Positions 8,861-17,134 of a DNA stretch of 64,000 nt are shown here, in pieces (positions within the stretch are counted from its first letter, which is position 1; the number at the start of each line of letters is the position of its first letter). The notes beneath the pieces were generated by a model. It searched no databases. It had not been told where the DNA came from and saw nothing but the letters and a program-made list of their open reading frames with translations. This stretch comes from Fibrobacter sp. UWB4 (GTDB taxonomy: Bacteria > Fibrobacterota > Fibrobacteria > Fibrobacterales > Fibrobacteraceae), in NCBI RefSeq assembly GCF_002210345.1, contig NZ_MWQI01000001.1:248001-312000 (forward strand), in the 5' to 3' direction. Position numbers and translations under genes: made by a program.

Positions 8861-8899
8861 TAAAATAAATGGACCCCAAAAGGGATCCATTTATTTTAG
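8861..8899 (-). terminator. Rho-independent terminator of tRNA-Gly
   Basis: Long inverted repeat AAAATAAATGGA...TCCATTTATTTT with a short CCCC/GGG-rich centre, starting right after the tRNA 3' end. Its A/T arms are symmetric, so it could act in both directions. Confidence 0.7.
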
Positions 8900-8972
8900 A
8901 GCGGGAAAAGGGTCTCGAACCCTCGACATCGACCTTGGGAAGGTCGCGCTCTACCAACTGAGCTACTCCCGC
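8900..8972 (-). tRNA. tRNA-Gly (anticodon CCC)
   Basis: A 73-nt cloverleaf on the minus strand. Acceptor GCGGGAG pairs with TTCCCGC (one G-T), discriminator T. The D-arm is GCTCAGTTGGTAGAGC, the anticodon arm CGACC-TTCCCAA-GGTCG with anticodon CCC, and the T-arm holds GGTTCGAGACC. CCA is not encoded. The start lies 12 bases after a plausible promoter (8985-9012). Confidence 0.95.
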
Positions 8973-8984
8973 GTGGGTAGTCTT

Positions 8985-9012
8985 AATTTAGTAAAATTAG
9001 GGGGCTTGTAAA
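8985..9012 (-). promoter_or_regulatory. Promoter of tRNA-Gly
   Basis: Minus strand TTTACA at 9012-9007, 16-base spacer, TAAATT at 8990-8985, then 12 bases to the tRNA 5' end. Close to a sigma-70 consensus. Confidence 0.5.
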
Positions 9013-9031
9013 GGGATGCCTTCTTTTTTTC

Positions 9032-9043
9032 TATTATTGAAAT
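9032..9043 (+). promoter_or_regulatory. Leaderless-type promoter box
   Basis: TATTAT at 9032-9037 (TATTATTG) followed by 6 bases and the ATG of the secreted protein at 9044; no Shine-Dalgarno. Confidence 0.4.
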
Positions 9044-9655
9044 ATGCTTAATATCAAGTTTAAATCTATTTGCAAAGTATTTACTCTCTTTGTTTGTCTT
9101 GTTTCCTTGAACACCGCTTGGGGTGAAGAGCGCTCCTTCTGGCAGCGCTTTGCGAACTTCTTTACGCCAACGGGAGCAGTTAAAGGTGAAGGTCCTGTGT
9201 TCGATGAACTCAGGAGTGTTGAATCGCAAATTGATAAGATTGAAGTCCAGTACTCTAGAGAGCGCCGTCCGGGCAATAAGACGCGTTACCGCAAGCAGTT
9301 GGACAGCCTCCGCAATGTCCGTGATTCGTTGATAACGGTGATTGAAAAAATGCCTTCGTCTGTAACGAGCGTTGCGCAGTCAAGCGCTGCCCTTTCTAGT
9401 GCTGCGCAGTCTAGCTCCAGTGCCGCTCAGTCGAGTTCTTCTGCGGTTGTTTCTGTGCCGGTGGCGAATTCTTCTTCTGCGATGATTCCCGCAAGCAGTA
9501 CTGCAAATGTTGTCTGCTCTCGCGACACGGTCTTTGTCCACGATACACTTGTCGTGCGCGATACGGTCGTGATTCACGATACTTTATACGTTGTACTTGC
9601 GAACAAACCCGAGGCTGCACCTAAGACTGCTCCGAGTAAGGCGAAGAAAAAGTAA
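9044..9655 (+). CDS. Secreted protein of unknown function with Ser/Ala linker
   Basis: A 203-residue protein. Residues 1-27 form a signal peptide (basic start, LFVCLVSLNTAWG). About 30-105 is a charged, probably helical region; about 106-155 is a repetitive Ser/Ala linker (SSSAAQSSSS type) common in Fibrobacter envelope proteins; about 160-190 repeats a short beta-like unit, HDTLVV/RDTVVIHDTL. The tail is Lys/Ala-rich. No enzyme motif is visible. The HDT/RDT repeats resemble segments found in cell-envelope proteins of the Bacteroidota group, suggesting an exported structural role, but that is inference. Monocistronic: a terminator follows at 9699. Confidence 0.7.
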   Translation: MLNIKFKSICKVFTLFVCLVSLNTAWGEERSFWQRFANFFTPTGAVKGEGPVFDELRSVESQIDKIEVQYSRERRPGNKTRYRKQLDSLRNVRDSLITVIEKMPSSVTSVAQSSAALSSAAQSSSSAAQSSSSAVVSVPVANSSSAMIPASSTANVVCSRDTVFVHDTLVVRDTVVIHDTLYVVLANKPEAAPKTAPSKAKKK

Positions 9656-9687
9656 CTGGATTCTTCGGGCTTTACCCTCAGAATGAC
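9655..9687 (-). repeat. Short palindromic element, reversed
   Basis: ACTGGATTC...GAATGAC; stem ATTCT/AGAAT with inner GGGCTTTACCC. It overlaps the last base of the secreted-protein stop codon. Confidence 0.7.
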
Positions 9688-9698
9688 ATGATGAAAAT

Positions 9699-9723
9699 GC
9701 GCGGCTTATCGGCCGCGCTTTTC
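9699..9723 (+). terminator. Terminator after the secreted-protein gene
   Basis: GCGCGGC, short loop, GCCGCGC, then TTTTCT. Confidence 0.65.
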
Positions 9724-9730
9724 TGTACTC

Positions 9731-9816
9731 GTCATCCTGAACCCTGTAAGGGTGATATATGAAACTAGGCACTTTAGTGCCTTAGTTGAATTAGGTTCGA
9801 AGGAGCAGGATCCAGT
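9731..9816 (+). repeat. Long-form palindromic element, copy 1
   Basis: GTCATCCTGA and GGATCCAGT ends as in the short form, but with an inserted segment containing GATATATGAAACT, a perfect palindrome GGCACTTTAGTGCC and TTAGTTGAATTAGGTTCG. A near-identical copy lies at 30202-30292. Confidence 0.8.
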
Positions 9817-9833
9817 AATTTCTTGCTGTTGCA

Positions 9834-10664
9834 TTATTCCTTAATCGTATATCCCGAACGGAAATTCTCGATCAGGCAACTGCTGATGCTTACGCTCGTG
9901 TCGTATTCGGGAATGTCTTCGCGCTTGACCCAAGTGGCGCAAGCGAGTTCCGCTTCTTGCATGTGAATCGTCGGATCGCCATCGAGTTCTGCTGTGTAGC
10001 CCGAGATGAGCGATTCCGAGAATGGCCACGGCTGGCTGCCAAAGTACTTGATGTTCTTCACGCGGACGCCCGCTTCTTCCAGGACTTCGCGCTTGACCGC
10101 CTGCTCAAGCGATTCGCCGATTTCCACGAATCCAGAAATCAGGAACATGCGTGTCTTGTCCGGATTGTCCAAGTTGCGAGCCATCAAAAGTTCATTGCCG
10201 TTGCGAACAGCGACAATTACGACCGGCGAAATCTTGGGGTAGACCGTGTTCTTGCAGCTTGGGCAGATCATGGAGCGTTCTTTGAGGCCACGCTTCATGA
10301 GGCATCCACACTTGCCGCAGAACTTGTTCAAACTTTCCCACTTGGCAATGTGTGCCGACGTTGCACCGCCGAGGCGCTCCAAATGGCTTTCAAGCGTACG
10401 GAACGTGCGGTTGCCGCGGAACTCATAGCCTTCTGGAACTTCTGGCAGATTCGTATTGCACAAGAAATAAACGTCCCCGTCAATGCTGATCAGGTAATGG
10501 CATTCGCACTGTGGAAACTCGCTTACACGCGGAATGGCGAAGTTGTCGCCAGCTTTCTTGAAAAGCGTTTGCTCGCCATTGAAAATAATCAAGTAATCAG
10601 TGGGCTTCGGTGCGATGTCTTTAAATTCGTTATCTAACTTGTGCGGAGCAATTTCGTGAATCAT
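9834..10664 (-). CDS. nudC: NADH pyrophosphatase NudC
   Basis: A 276-residue Nudix hydrolase that cleaves NADH to NMNH and AMP and in other bacteria removes NAD caps from RNA. All family marks are present: a four-Cys zinc ribbon (CGKCG ... CPSC) in the middle, a Nudix box beginning GFVEIGESLEQAV and continuing REVLEEAGV, and the NudC-specific SQPWPFSES after it. I chose ATG 10664; a longer frame upstream reads into repeat-like sequence. No Shine-Dalgarno; a TATACT box is 12 bases upstream. It is followed on the same strand by nothing close; SpeA lies upstream on the same strand with a heptamer array between. Confidence 0.9.
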   Translation of the reverse strand: MIHEIAPHKLDNEFKDIAPKPTDYLIIFNGEQTLFKKAGDNFAIPRVSEFPQCECHYLISIDGDVYFLCNTNLPEVPEGYEFRGNRTFRTLESHLERLGGATSAHIAKWESLNKFCGKCGCLMKRGLKERSMICPSCKNTVYPKISPVVIVAVRNGNELLMARNLDNPDKTRMFLISGFVEIGESLEQAVKREVLEEAGVRVKNIKYFGSQPWPFSESLISGYTAELDGDPTIHMQEAELACATWVKREDIPEYDTSVSISSCLIENFRSGYTIKE

Positions 10665-10730
10665 AAAATAGTTACTAGTATAACCAATGACACTTCTTTC
10701 GGCTCTTGGACCATGGGCGGGCAATCCCGC

Positions 10731-10770
10731 CTACAGTCCTGTCTACTTCCTACTGTCTACTTCTTACTCC
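10731..10770. repeat. 7-bp tandem repeat stretch
   Basis: CTGTCTACTTCCTACTGTC-type heptamers (CTACTTC, CTACTGT) between nudC and speA, overlapping the last codons of speA. Confidence 0.6.
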
Positions 10771-12662
10771 AGATACGTGTATCCGTAAAGTCCGGAACGA
10801 TAGATGTTCAAGAATTCCTTGCCTTCCTGAAGCGTAATCTTTCCTTCCTTCACAGAGCGCGTGACCCAGTTTTCCATGTTGCGGACAAGAGCCTTGTCGC
10901 TGAAGTTCACGTAGTCGAGCACGTCTTCCACGGATTCGCCGTCAATCACCTTGTCGATGTCGTAGCCGCCGTTGTCGTTGCAGACAATGTGTACGGCATT
11001 CGTATCGCCAAAGAGGTTGTGGAGGTCACCGAGAATTTCCTGGTATGCACCGACGAGGTAAACCGCGATAAAGTATGGCTCGTCTTTCTTGATCGGATGG
11101 AGCGGAATGGTTCGTGCCACTTCGCCGCCGCGAACGAACATGTCAATCTTGCCGTCACTATCGCAAGTCACATCCTGAATTGTCGTCTCAATCGTCGGCT
11201 CTTCGTCCAAACGCTGGATCGGCATAATCGGGAACACCTGATCCACGCCCCAGCTGTCCGGGAGGCTCTGGAAAAGGCTGAAGTTGCAGAAGTACTTTTC
11301 GGCAAGCAAGCGCGGAAGTTCGCTCAATTCATAAGGCGGATGGCGCAAGTCGCGAGCGAGCTGGTCCACCTTGCGGGCGATGCTCCAGAACAAGCGTTCG
11401 CTCATAGCGCGCGTCTGCAAATCCACGTCGCCCATCTTGAAACCGCTCAAGGTGTCGTCGTTAATCTGCATGGCATCGTGCCAGCTTTCGAGCAAGTTCT
11501 TCGGAGAAAGGCTCTTGTAAATGCCGTACAAGTCCTTCAGTGCTTCCGGCGCATCATCGCTGATTTCATGAATACTTTCGTCAAAGAACGCCTGGCCAGC
11601 CGTTTCAAGCACGTTGAACACCAGGATGGAATGGTGAGCCGAAAGAGCACGGCCTGATTCCGCAATGATGTTCGGGTGAGGAACGTCGCCGTTTTCGCAA
11701 GCTTCGTACATCGCGTACACGACGTCGTTTGCGTATTCCTGGATGGAATAGTTCACGGAGCTCGCGTTAGAACTGCGTGTACCGTCGTAATCTACGCCTA
11801 AGCCGCCGCCCACGTCCACGAATTCAAGGCCCATGCCCATCTTTCTAATTTGGACGTAGAACTGCGACACTTCGCGGAGTCCATTCTTGATATGGCGAAT
11901 GTTCGTAATCTGGCTACCCAAGTGGAAGTGGATGAGCTTCATACAGTCTTCCATCTTCTCTTCCTTGATGTAGTCGAGAGCTTCCAAAAGTTCAGAGCTA
12001 TTGAGACCGAACTTGCTGTGGTATCCGCCGGATTCTTCCCACTTGCCGCTGCCTGAGCTTGCAAGCTTGATGCGGATGCCGATGTTCGGGCGCACTCCGA
12101 TGCGACGAGACAAGTCTACAACCAAGTGAAGCTCGTTCATCTTCTCGACGACAATGAAAATCTTCTTGCCCATTTTCTGTGCGAGGAGTGCAAGTTCGAT
12201 AAAGTCTTCGTCCTTGTAGCCGTTGCAGATGATCAAAGCGTCCGGGTTCTGCATGTTCGCAAGAACCGCATGGAGTTCCGGCTTGGAACCTGCCTCGAGG
12301 CCGATGTTGAACTTGGAACCGTGACTCACCACTTCTTCCAAGACCGCACGCTGCTGGTTCACCTTGATCGGGAAGATGCTGTAATGGCCACCCTTGTAGC
12401 CATATTCAGTCGTCGCCTTCGTGAAGCACTCGTGAATCTTTTCGATGCGGCTGTCCAGAATATCCGGGAAACGCAACAACACAGGAGTCGAAACATCGCG
12501 CAAGGAAAGTTCCTGCACGAGCTCGTAAAGGTCAATGCTCGGACCGCCGTTCTTGATCGGCGAAACCGTCGCGTGACCCTTGTCGTTAATGTCAAAGTAA
12601 CTTACGCCCCAACCCTTTACGTTGTAAAGATCTCGGGAATCGTCAATGCGCCATTTTTTCAT
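10764..12662 (-). CDS. speA: Biosynthetic arginine decarboxylase
   Basis: A 632-residue fold-III PLP enzyme converting arginine to agmatine and CO2, the first step of putrescine and spermidine synthesis. Residues near 100 (FPIKVNQQRAV) hold the PLP-binding Lys; HFHLGSQI and the GGGLGVDYDG glycine-rich phosphate-binding loop follow; a C-terminal beta domain completes the family's usual length. The start at 12662 has a good ribosome site (GAAGGATC). The carboxynorspermidine dehydrogenase-like gene lies just upstream on the same strand, separated by inverted heptamer arrays, and both probably serve polyamine synthesis. Confidence 0.95.
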   Translation of the reverse strand: MKKWRIDDSRDLYNVKGWGVSYFDINDKGHATVSPIKNGGPSIDLYELVQELSLRDVSTPVLLRFPDILDSRIEKIHECFTKATTEYGYKGGHYSIFPIKVNQQRAVLEEVVSHGSKFNIGLEAGSKPELHAVLANMQNPDALIICNGYKDEDFIELALLAQKMGKKIFIVVEKMNELHLVVDLSRRIGVRPNIGIRIKLASSGSGKWEESGGYHSKFGLNSSELLEALDYIKEEKMEDCMKLIHFHLGSQITNIRHIKNGLREVSQFYVQIRKMGMGLEFVDVGGGLGVDYDGTRSSNASSVNYSIQEYANDVVYAMYEACENGDVPHPNIIAESGRALSAHHSILVFNVLETAGQAFFDESIHEISDDAPEALKDLYGIYKSLSPKNLLESWHDAMQINDDTLSGFKMGDVDLQTRAMSERLFWSIARKVDQLARDLRHPPYELSELPRLLAEKYFCNFSLFQSLPDSWGVDQVFPIMPIQRLDEEPTIETTIQDVTCDSDGKIDMFVRGGEVARTIPLHPIKKDEPYFIAVYLVGAYQEILGDLHNLFGDTNAVHIVCNDNGGYDIDKVIDGESVEDVLDYVNFSDKALVRNMENWVTRSVKEGKITLQEGKEFLNIYRSGLYGYTYLE

Positions 12663-12678
12663 GAATGATCCTTCGGAT

Positions 12679-12757
12679 CAGTAGACAGTAGACGGTAGGC
12701 AGTAGACAGTTTTACTTGCGTTATTCCTGTCTACTTCTAACTTCCTACTTCCTACTA
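12679..12757. repeat. Facing 7-bp tandem repeat arrays
   Basis: CAGTAGA/CAGTAGG heptamers (12679-12710) face CTACTTC/CTTCCTA heptamers (12727-12757), so the arms are inverted and could pair. They fill the gap between speA and the upstream gene and reach its stop codon. Confidence 0.75.
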
Positions 12758-14029
12758 ATCGACAAGCACCGGGTTGAAGTCTTCGTTCCACGGGAGACCG
12801 TACTTAGTGAGGGCTTCCATGAACGGATCCGGATCGAACTCTTCGACCGTATGCACACCCGGCTTGTTCCACTTGCCCGTGAGCACCATCATGGCACCGC
12901 ACATAGCCGGAACGCCAGTCGTGTAGGCGATAGCCTGGCTGCCGAGTTCCTTGTAGCATTCCTGGTGGTCGCAAACGTTGTACAGATAGTAAGTCTTCGG
13001 CTTGCCATCCTTAGTGCCCTTGAAAATGCAACCGATGTTCGTCTTGCCCACCGTGCGAGGACCGAGGCTTGCCGGATCCGGGAGGAGAGCCTTGAGGAAC
13101 TGGATCGGAACAATGTCCTGACCCTGGAACTTGATCGGCTGCGTGCTGAGCATGCCCACGTCTTCGAGGCAACGCATGTGGTCGAGGTAGCTCTGACCAA
13201 ACGTCATGAAGAAGCGGATGCGCTTGATGCCCGGAATGTTCTGGGCCAAGGATTCAATTTCTTCGTGGTGGAGGAGGTACATGTCCTTCTTGCCGACCTG
13301 TGCGAAGTTGTATTCGCGCTTGATGCTCATGGCCGGAATTTCAACCCAGTGACCCTTGCCGTTTTCGTCCGTGTCCCAGTAGCTGCCCGGAGCAGAAACT
13401 TCGCGGAGGTTGATTTCCGGGTTGAAGTTCGTGGCGAACTTGTAACCGTGATCGCCGCCATTGCAGTCGAGAATATCGATTTCTTCGATCGTGTCGAACT
13501 GGTGCTTCAAGGCGTAGGCGCAGTATGCCTGAGAAACACCCGGGTCAAAGCCGGAACCCAACAATGCCGTGAGACCAGCCTTTTCAAACTTTTCCTTGTA
13601 AGCCCACTGCCAGCTGTAATCGAAGTAGGCGCTAAAGCCTTTTTCCTTGCAGCGCTTGTCGTAGACCTTGCGCCATTCCGGATCATCGATATTTTCCGGC
13701 TCGTAGTTCGCCGTGTCCATGTAGTTCACGCCACATTCAAGGCATGCATCCATGATGGCGAGGTCCTGGTAGGGGAGAGCGATATTCATCACCAGGTCCG
13801 GCTTGTATTCTCTAATAAGAGCAGAGACGTTCTCGGCCTTGTCCGCATCGACAGCGGCAGTCGTGATGACCGTCTTCGTATTCGGGCGGAGTTCCTGAGC
13901 CAACTTCTCGCAATTTTCGCGATGACGGCTGGCGATGCAGATTTCGCTAAAAACTTCGCTGCAGGTGCAGCACTTCTTGATAGCAACTGTGGCAACGGCG
14001 CCACAACCGATAATCAATGCTCTTGCCAT
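12755..14029 (-). CDS. Carboxynorspermidine dehydrogenase-like (saccharopine dehydrogenase family)
   Basis: A 424-residue NAD(P)-binding enzyme. The N-terminus MARALIIGCGAVATVAIKK is the nucleotide-binding beta-alpha-beta; the C-terminal half matches the saccharopine dehydrogenase catalytic domain. In this family the close bacterial members reduce the imine of aspartate semialdehyde with a diamine to give carboxy(nor)spermidine, later decarboxylated by NspC, which is not in this window. Proximity to speA supports a polyamine role over lysine breakdown. I chose ATG 14029 rather than 14047 because the nucleotide-binding strand starts there and AGGA lies 11-12 bases upstream. Confidence 0.8.
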   Translation of the reverse strand: MARALIIGCGAVATVAIKKCCTCSEVFSEICIASRHRENCEKLAQELRPNTKTVITTAAVDADKAENVSALIREYKPDLVMNIALPYQDLAIMDACLECGVNYMDTANYEPENIDDPEWRKVYDKRCKEKGFSAYFDYSWQWAYKEKFEKAGLTALLGSGFDPGVSQAYCAYALKHQFDTIEEIDILDCNGGDHGYKFATNFNPEINLREVSAPGSYWDTDENGKGHWVEIPAMSIKREYNFAQVGKKDMYLLHHEEIESLAQNIPGIKRIRFFMTFGQSYLDHMRCLEDVGMLSTQPIKFQGQDIVPIQFLKALLPDPASLGPRTVGKTNIGCIFKGTKDGKPKTYYLYNVCDHQECYKELGSQAIAYTTGVPAMCGAMMVLTGKWNKPGVHTVEEFDPDPFMEALTKYGLPWNEDFNPVLVD

Positions 14030-14164
14030 TTTTTGTTTGTTCCTCATTTGTTGAGAGTTAATCCATCGGGATGGCGATCCCGGTAGAGAATGTTACTATG
14101 CGAAAATGTAGGAACTTTTTCGTATGACGAGTGAAGCGGGACTGCTTGCAGGACCATTTTTGAG

Positions 14165-14197
14165 TCTAAAAAAAAGGCACACGAAGTGTGCCAAAGA
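14165..14197 (-). terminator. Orphan minus-strand terminator
   Basis: Read on the minus strand, GGCACACTTCGTGTGCC is followed by eight T. No annotated minus-strand gene lies upstream of it (hsdR is on the plus strand), so it either ends an unseen short transcript or is a relic. Confidence 0.5.
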
Positions 14198-14298
14198 CGA
14201 GTGCTGCAAAAATGAGCTTGCTCATTTTTATAGCCGAGTCGCACGACATGCACCCCAATGGGGTGCCATGTAGTAAAAGACGGGGGTACGTGCTTCTC

Positions 14299-14327
14299 GT
14301 CATTCTGAGCGAAGCGAAGAATCCAGT
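14299..14327 (+). repeat. Short palindromic element, ATTCT/AGAAT type
   Basis: GTCATTCTGAGCGAAGCGAA followed by GAATCCAGT. Stem ATTCT/AGAAT replaces the ATCCT/AGGAT of other copies. Confidence 0.75.
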
Positions 14328-14409
14328 AAAGTTTCAAAAAACGCGCTTCGACCGCGTCATGGGGGCTTTTGCCCAATCCAGTAAAGTCTAGTTATTGCAT
14401 ATTAGCGGT

Positions 14410-14450
14410 GTCATCCTGAGCGTAACGCTAGTGAAGTCGAAGGATCTAGT
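14410..14450 (+). repeat. Short palindromic element, ATCCT/AGGAT type
   Basis: GTCATCCTGAGC, inner GTAACGCTAG, then GAAGGATCTAGT. Confidence 0.65.
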
Positions 14451-14800
14451 GATTCTGTAAAAATGCGTTGTGAGCTGAATGCTCGGCGGTTGGGCGTTCC
14501 CTTGCCCATGGGCAAGGTCGGGCTATATTCTAGGGGCAACCGCCTTCGCTACGCTCGTCGCTCACCTCCTAGAACGGAGCCTTGCTCCGCCACACCGTGG
14601 TCACTATCCCTAACGCAATTTATCTGTACAAAACGACTACAAATATTCAAATTTGTAGTTGCTTTATTGATTTTTAAACGAAATTCGGAGTGATTAAACA
14701 ATTTCCGTATTTGGATGAAATTTCACCAGAAAATACTTAAATTTCTCTAAAAACCGCCTTTTTTGAGCTTTTCCCATAATCGAAGAACTCCTTTTTGATA

Positions 14801-14813
14801 TATATTTACACCG
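14801..14813 (+). promoter_or_regulatory. Leaderless-type promoter box of hsdR
   Basis: TATATT at 14801-14806, then 7 bases, then ATG 14814. No Shine-Dalgarno. Confidence 0.5.
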
Positions 14814-17123
14814 ATGCCCGAAAACAAGAAAGATCTTTCCGAAGAAGATATCAAGAACCGCTACATTACGCCGGCGTTAAACGCTGTGGGCTGGGCGGCC
14901 GAAGATATGCTTATGGAAAAGTATTTCACCGATGGGCGCGTTATTTTCCAGGGTGGCAAGCATGCCCGCAAACAGGGAAAAAAGGCTGATTATCTGCTTT
15001 ATTCTTCGCCGAATTACCCAATCGCTATTGTCGAGGCGAAAGACAACAACCATCCCGTAGGTGGCGGCTTGCAACAGGCGATGGACTATGCCCAGATTCT
15101 TGACATTCCATTTGCTTACAGCAGCAATGGAGATGGCTTTGTAGAGCATGACTTTTTGACGGGAATGGAAGCGGATATTCCGCTTGACAAGTTCCCGACT
15201 CGCGAACAGCTCCTTGAACGCGTGCGAGCAAGTAAGAAACTTACCCCAGAGCAGGAAACTGTCATCAACCAGCCTTATTACTGGGATGCCGACACACATA
15301 AGCCGCGTTATTATCAACGTATCGCAATTAACCGAACAATCGAAGCGGTTGCTAAAGGTCAAAAAAGAATTTTGCTCGTGATGGCGACGGGCACTGGTAA
15401 GACTTTCACTGCATTTCAGATTATTGAACGTCTGCACAAGTCCGGTTGCAAAAAGAAGATTCTGTATCTTGCGGATCGTAATTTCCTTATTGATCAGACG
15501 ATGATTCAAGATTTCAAGCCCTTCAAAAAAATAATGACGAAAATCAAGGGCAAGGACATGGACTCTAGTTACGAAATCTACATGGCTCTTTATCAACAGT
15601 TGGTTTCGTACGATGAAGGCGTTCCCGATCCGTTCATGGATTTCAAGCCAGAATTCTTCGATTTGATTCTTGTAGATGAATGTCATCGTGGCTCCGCAAA
15701 AGAAGATTCCGAATGGCGAAGAATCCTAGAATATTTCAGTGGTGCAACGCAGATTGGCATGACGGCGACGCCAAAGGTCAAGTTTGGAGCGAACAACCTG
15801 GAATACTTTGGCGAACCGCTTTTCACGTATTCGTTGAAGCAGGGAATCGAAGATGGCTTCCTTGCTCCGTACCGCGTGACAAACAGTTTCTTGAATGTGG
15901 ACTTGAAAGGCTGGGCGCCAGAAGGCCCGCAAGAACTGGACCTTTTCGGTAACGTCATTCCGGAGCAGTTGTATCAGCGTCCGGATTTTGGCCGCGAACT
16001 CGTTATCAAGACCCGCCGCGAGGTGGTTGCTCGCCGCATTACGCAGATGCTTTACAAAATTGGCCGCATGACCAAGACCATTGTGTTCTGCACCGATGTA
16101 GAAGAAGCTGATGCTATGCGCCAACTGCTCGTTTCCTTAAATGCAGACATGGTTAAGGAAGACCCTCGCTATGTAATGCGCATTACGGGCGATGATGCGG
16201 TTGGAAAGAAGGAACTGGGAAATTTCCTTGAACCCAGCGAACCATATCCGGTTGTGGTGACAACCTCCGAAATGTTGAGTACGGGAGCTGACTGCAAGAC
16301 TTGCGGACTTATCGTCATTGACAAGGAAATCGGCTCGATGACGGAGTTCAAGCAGATTGTAGGCCGCGGCACCCGACTCAAGACCGACAAGGGCAAATGG
16401 CACTTTGAAATCCTTGATTTTCGCAATGCAACGCAGATGTTCAAGGATCCTGAATTTGATGGTGAACCCGAAATGCCCGAGGAACCTGTGCATAGTGGCG
16501 GCGGTGGAATGCATGAAAACGTGCGTCCGTACAATCCGGGTCCTAAAAAGTATTACATCAACCACGTTGAAGTGAAAATCGATGCCGAAACGGTTTCGTA
16601 TCTGGGTGCCGATGGCAAAACGCAGGTGGTCGAAAGCTTTACCGACTTTACCCGCAAAAACATCCGCGGCAAGTTCGCAACACTTGATGACTTTATCAAG
16701 CGCTGGACAGCCGAAGAACGCAAGGCGGCCGTCGTTGACGAACTCAAGGAATACGATGTACTGATTGACGCCATCCGCGAGGCGAACCCGGCCCTTGCGA
16801 AAGTCGATGTGTTCGACATTATTTGCCACGTTGCGTTCGACCAGAAACCGCTGACCCGCAGTGAACGCGCGAATAACGTCAAAAAGCGCAATTATTTGGC
16901 AAAATACGAGGGCAAGGCCCGCGAGGTTTTGGAAGCCCTTCTCGTAAAATACGCCGATGACGGCATTTTACAGATGGAACAGAACGAAGTCCTGAAACTG
17001 GACCCGTTCAGCCATATTGGCACCGTTCCCAAGATTATGAAGCTTTTTGGCGGCCGTGAAGGCTACGAAGCCGCCGTTATAGACCTGAAAAAGCAGCTCT
17101 ACTTGACCGACGACGTCGCATAA
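14814..17123 (+). CDS. hsdR: Type I restriction enzyme, R subunit
   Basis: A 769-residue motor and nuclease subunit. The N-terminal nuclease shows Asp59 and Glu74-Ala-Lys76 (AIVEAK), the PD-(D/E)xK pattern. The superfamily-2 helicase follows: Walker A VMATGTGKTFTA near residue 190, DEAH-type VDECHRGS near 287, MTATPK motif III, and QIVGRGTR motif VI. The C-terminal 150 residues match the EcoEI-type HsdR C-terminal domain that binds the methylase core. Length fits this shorter HsdR class. It opens the island; a 12-bp repeat array and fic separate it from hsdM. With hsdM and hsdS it would translocate and cut unmodified DNA. Confidence 0.95.
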   Translation: MPENKKDLSEEDIKNRYITPALNAVGWAAEDMLMEKYFTDGRVIFQGGKHARKQGKKADYLLYSSPNYPIAIVEAKDNNHPVGGGLQQAMDYAQILDIPFAYSSNGDGFVEHDFLTGMEADIPLDKFPTREQLLERVRASKKLTPEQETVINQPYYWDADTHKPRYYQRIAINRTIEAVAKGQKRILLVMATGTGKTFTAFQIIERLHKSGCKKKILYLADRNFLIDQTMIQDFKPFKKIMTKIKGKDMDSSYEIYMALYQQLVSYDEGVPDPFMDFKPEFFDLILVDECHRGSAKEDSEWRRILEYFSGATQIGMTATPKVKFGANNLEYFGEPLFTYSLKQGIEDGFLAPYRVTNSFLNVDLKGWAPEGPQELDLFGNVIPEQLYQRPDFGRELVIKTRREVVARRITQMLYKIGRMTKTIVFCTDVEEADAMRQLLVSLNADMVKEDPRYVMRITGDDAVGKKELGNFLEPSEPYPVVVTTSEMLSTGADCKTCGLIVIDKEIGSMTEFKQIVGRGTRLKTDKGKWHFEILDFRNATQMFKDPEFDGEPEMPEEPVHSGGGGMHENVRPYNPGPKKYYINHVEVKIDAETVSYLGADGKTQVVESFTDFTRKNIRGKFATLDDFIKRWTAEERKAAVVDELKEYDVLIDAIREANPALAKVDVFDIICHVAFDQKPLTRSERANNVKKRNYLAKYEGKAREVLEALLVKYADDGILQMEQNEVLKLDPFSHIGTVPKIMKLFGGREGYEAAVIDLKKQLYLTDDVA

Positions 17124-17134
17124 TATATATTTAG

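Larger units (their letters stand above)
14030..14813. other. Gene-free, palindrome-rich spacer before the defence island
   Basis: No supportable gene. Contents: three successive hairpins (GGCACACGAAGTGTGCC at 14173, AAAATGAGC/GCTCATTTT near 14210, ACATGCACCCC/GGGGTGCCATGT near 14246), dispersed palindromic elements at 14299 and 14410, and a G+C-richer stretch at 14470-14620 with inverted repeats such as TTGCCCATGGGCAA and CGGAGCCTTGCTCCG. From 14640 it becomes A/T-rich and leads to the hsdR promoter box. Confidence 0.7.

Noticed and set aside
8562-9011. Two plus-strand frames sharing an identical N-terminus (MRDNSKIRSS)
   Set aside because: They arise from the tandem 207-bp units and the second runs through tRNA-Gly; not proteins.
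10641-11657. Plus-strand open frame of 338 residues over nudC/speA
   Set aside because: Antisense shadow of SpeA with repeat-derived N-terminus.
12716-14086. Plus-strand open frame of 456 residues opposite the carboxynorspermidine dehydrogenase-like gene
   Set aside because: Antisense shadow; His/Val/Arg-biased sequence without motifs, while the minus strand encodes a complete enzyme.
14044-14376. Minus-strand frame of 110 residues in the spacer before hsdR
   Set aside because: Its translation is mostly palindromic repeat sequence (for example LRFAQNDEK) and it lacks a ribosome site; treated as repeat DNA.
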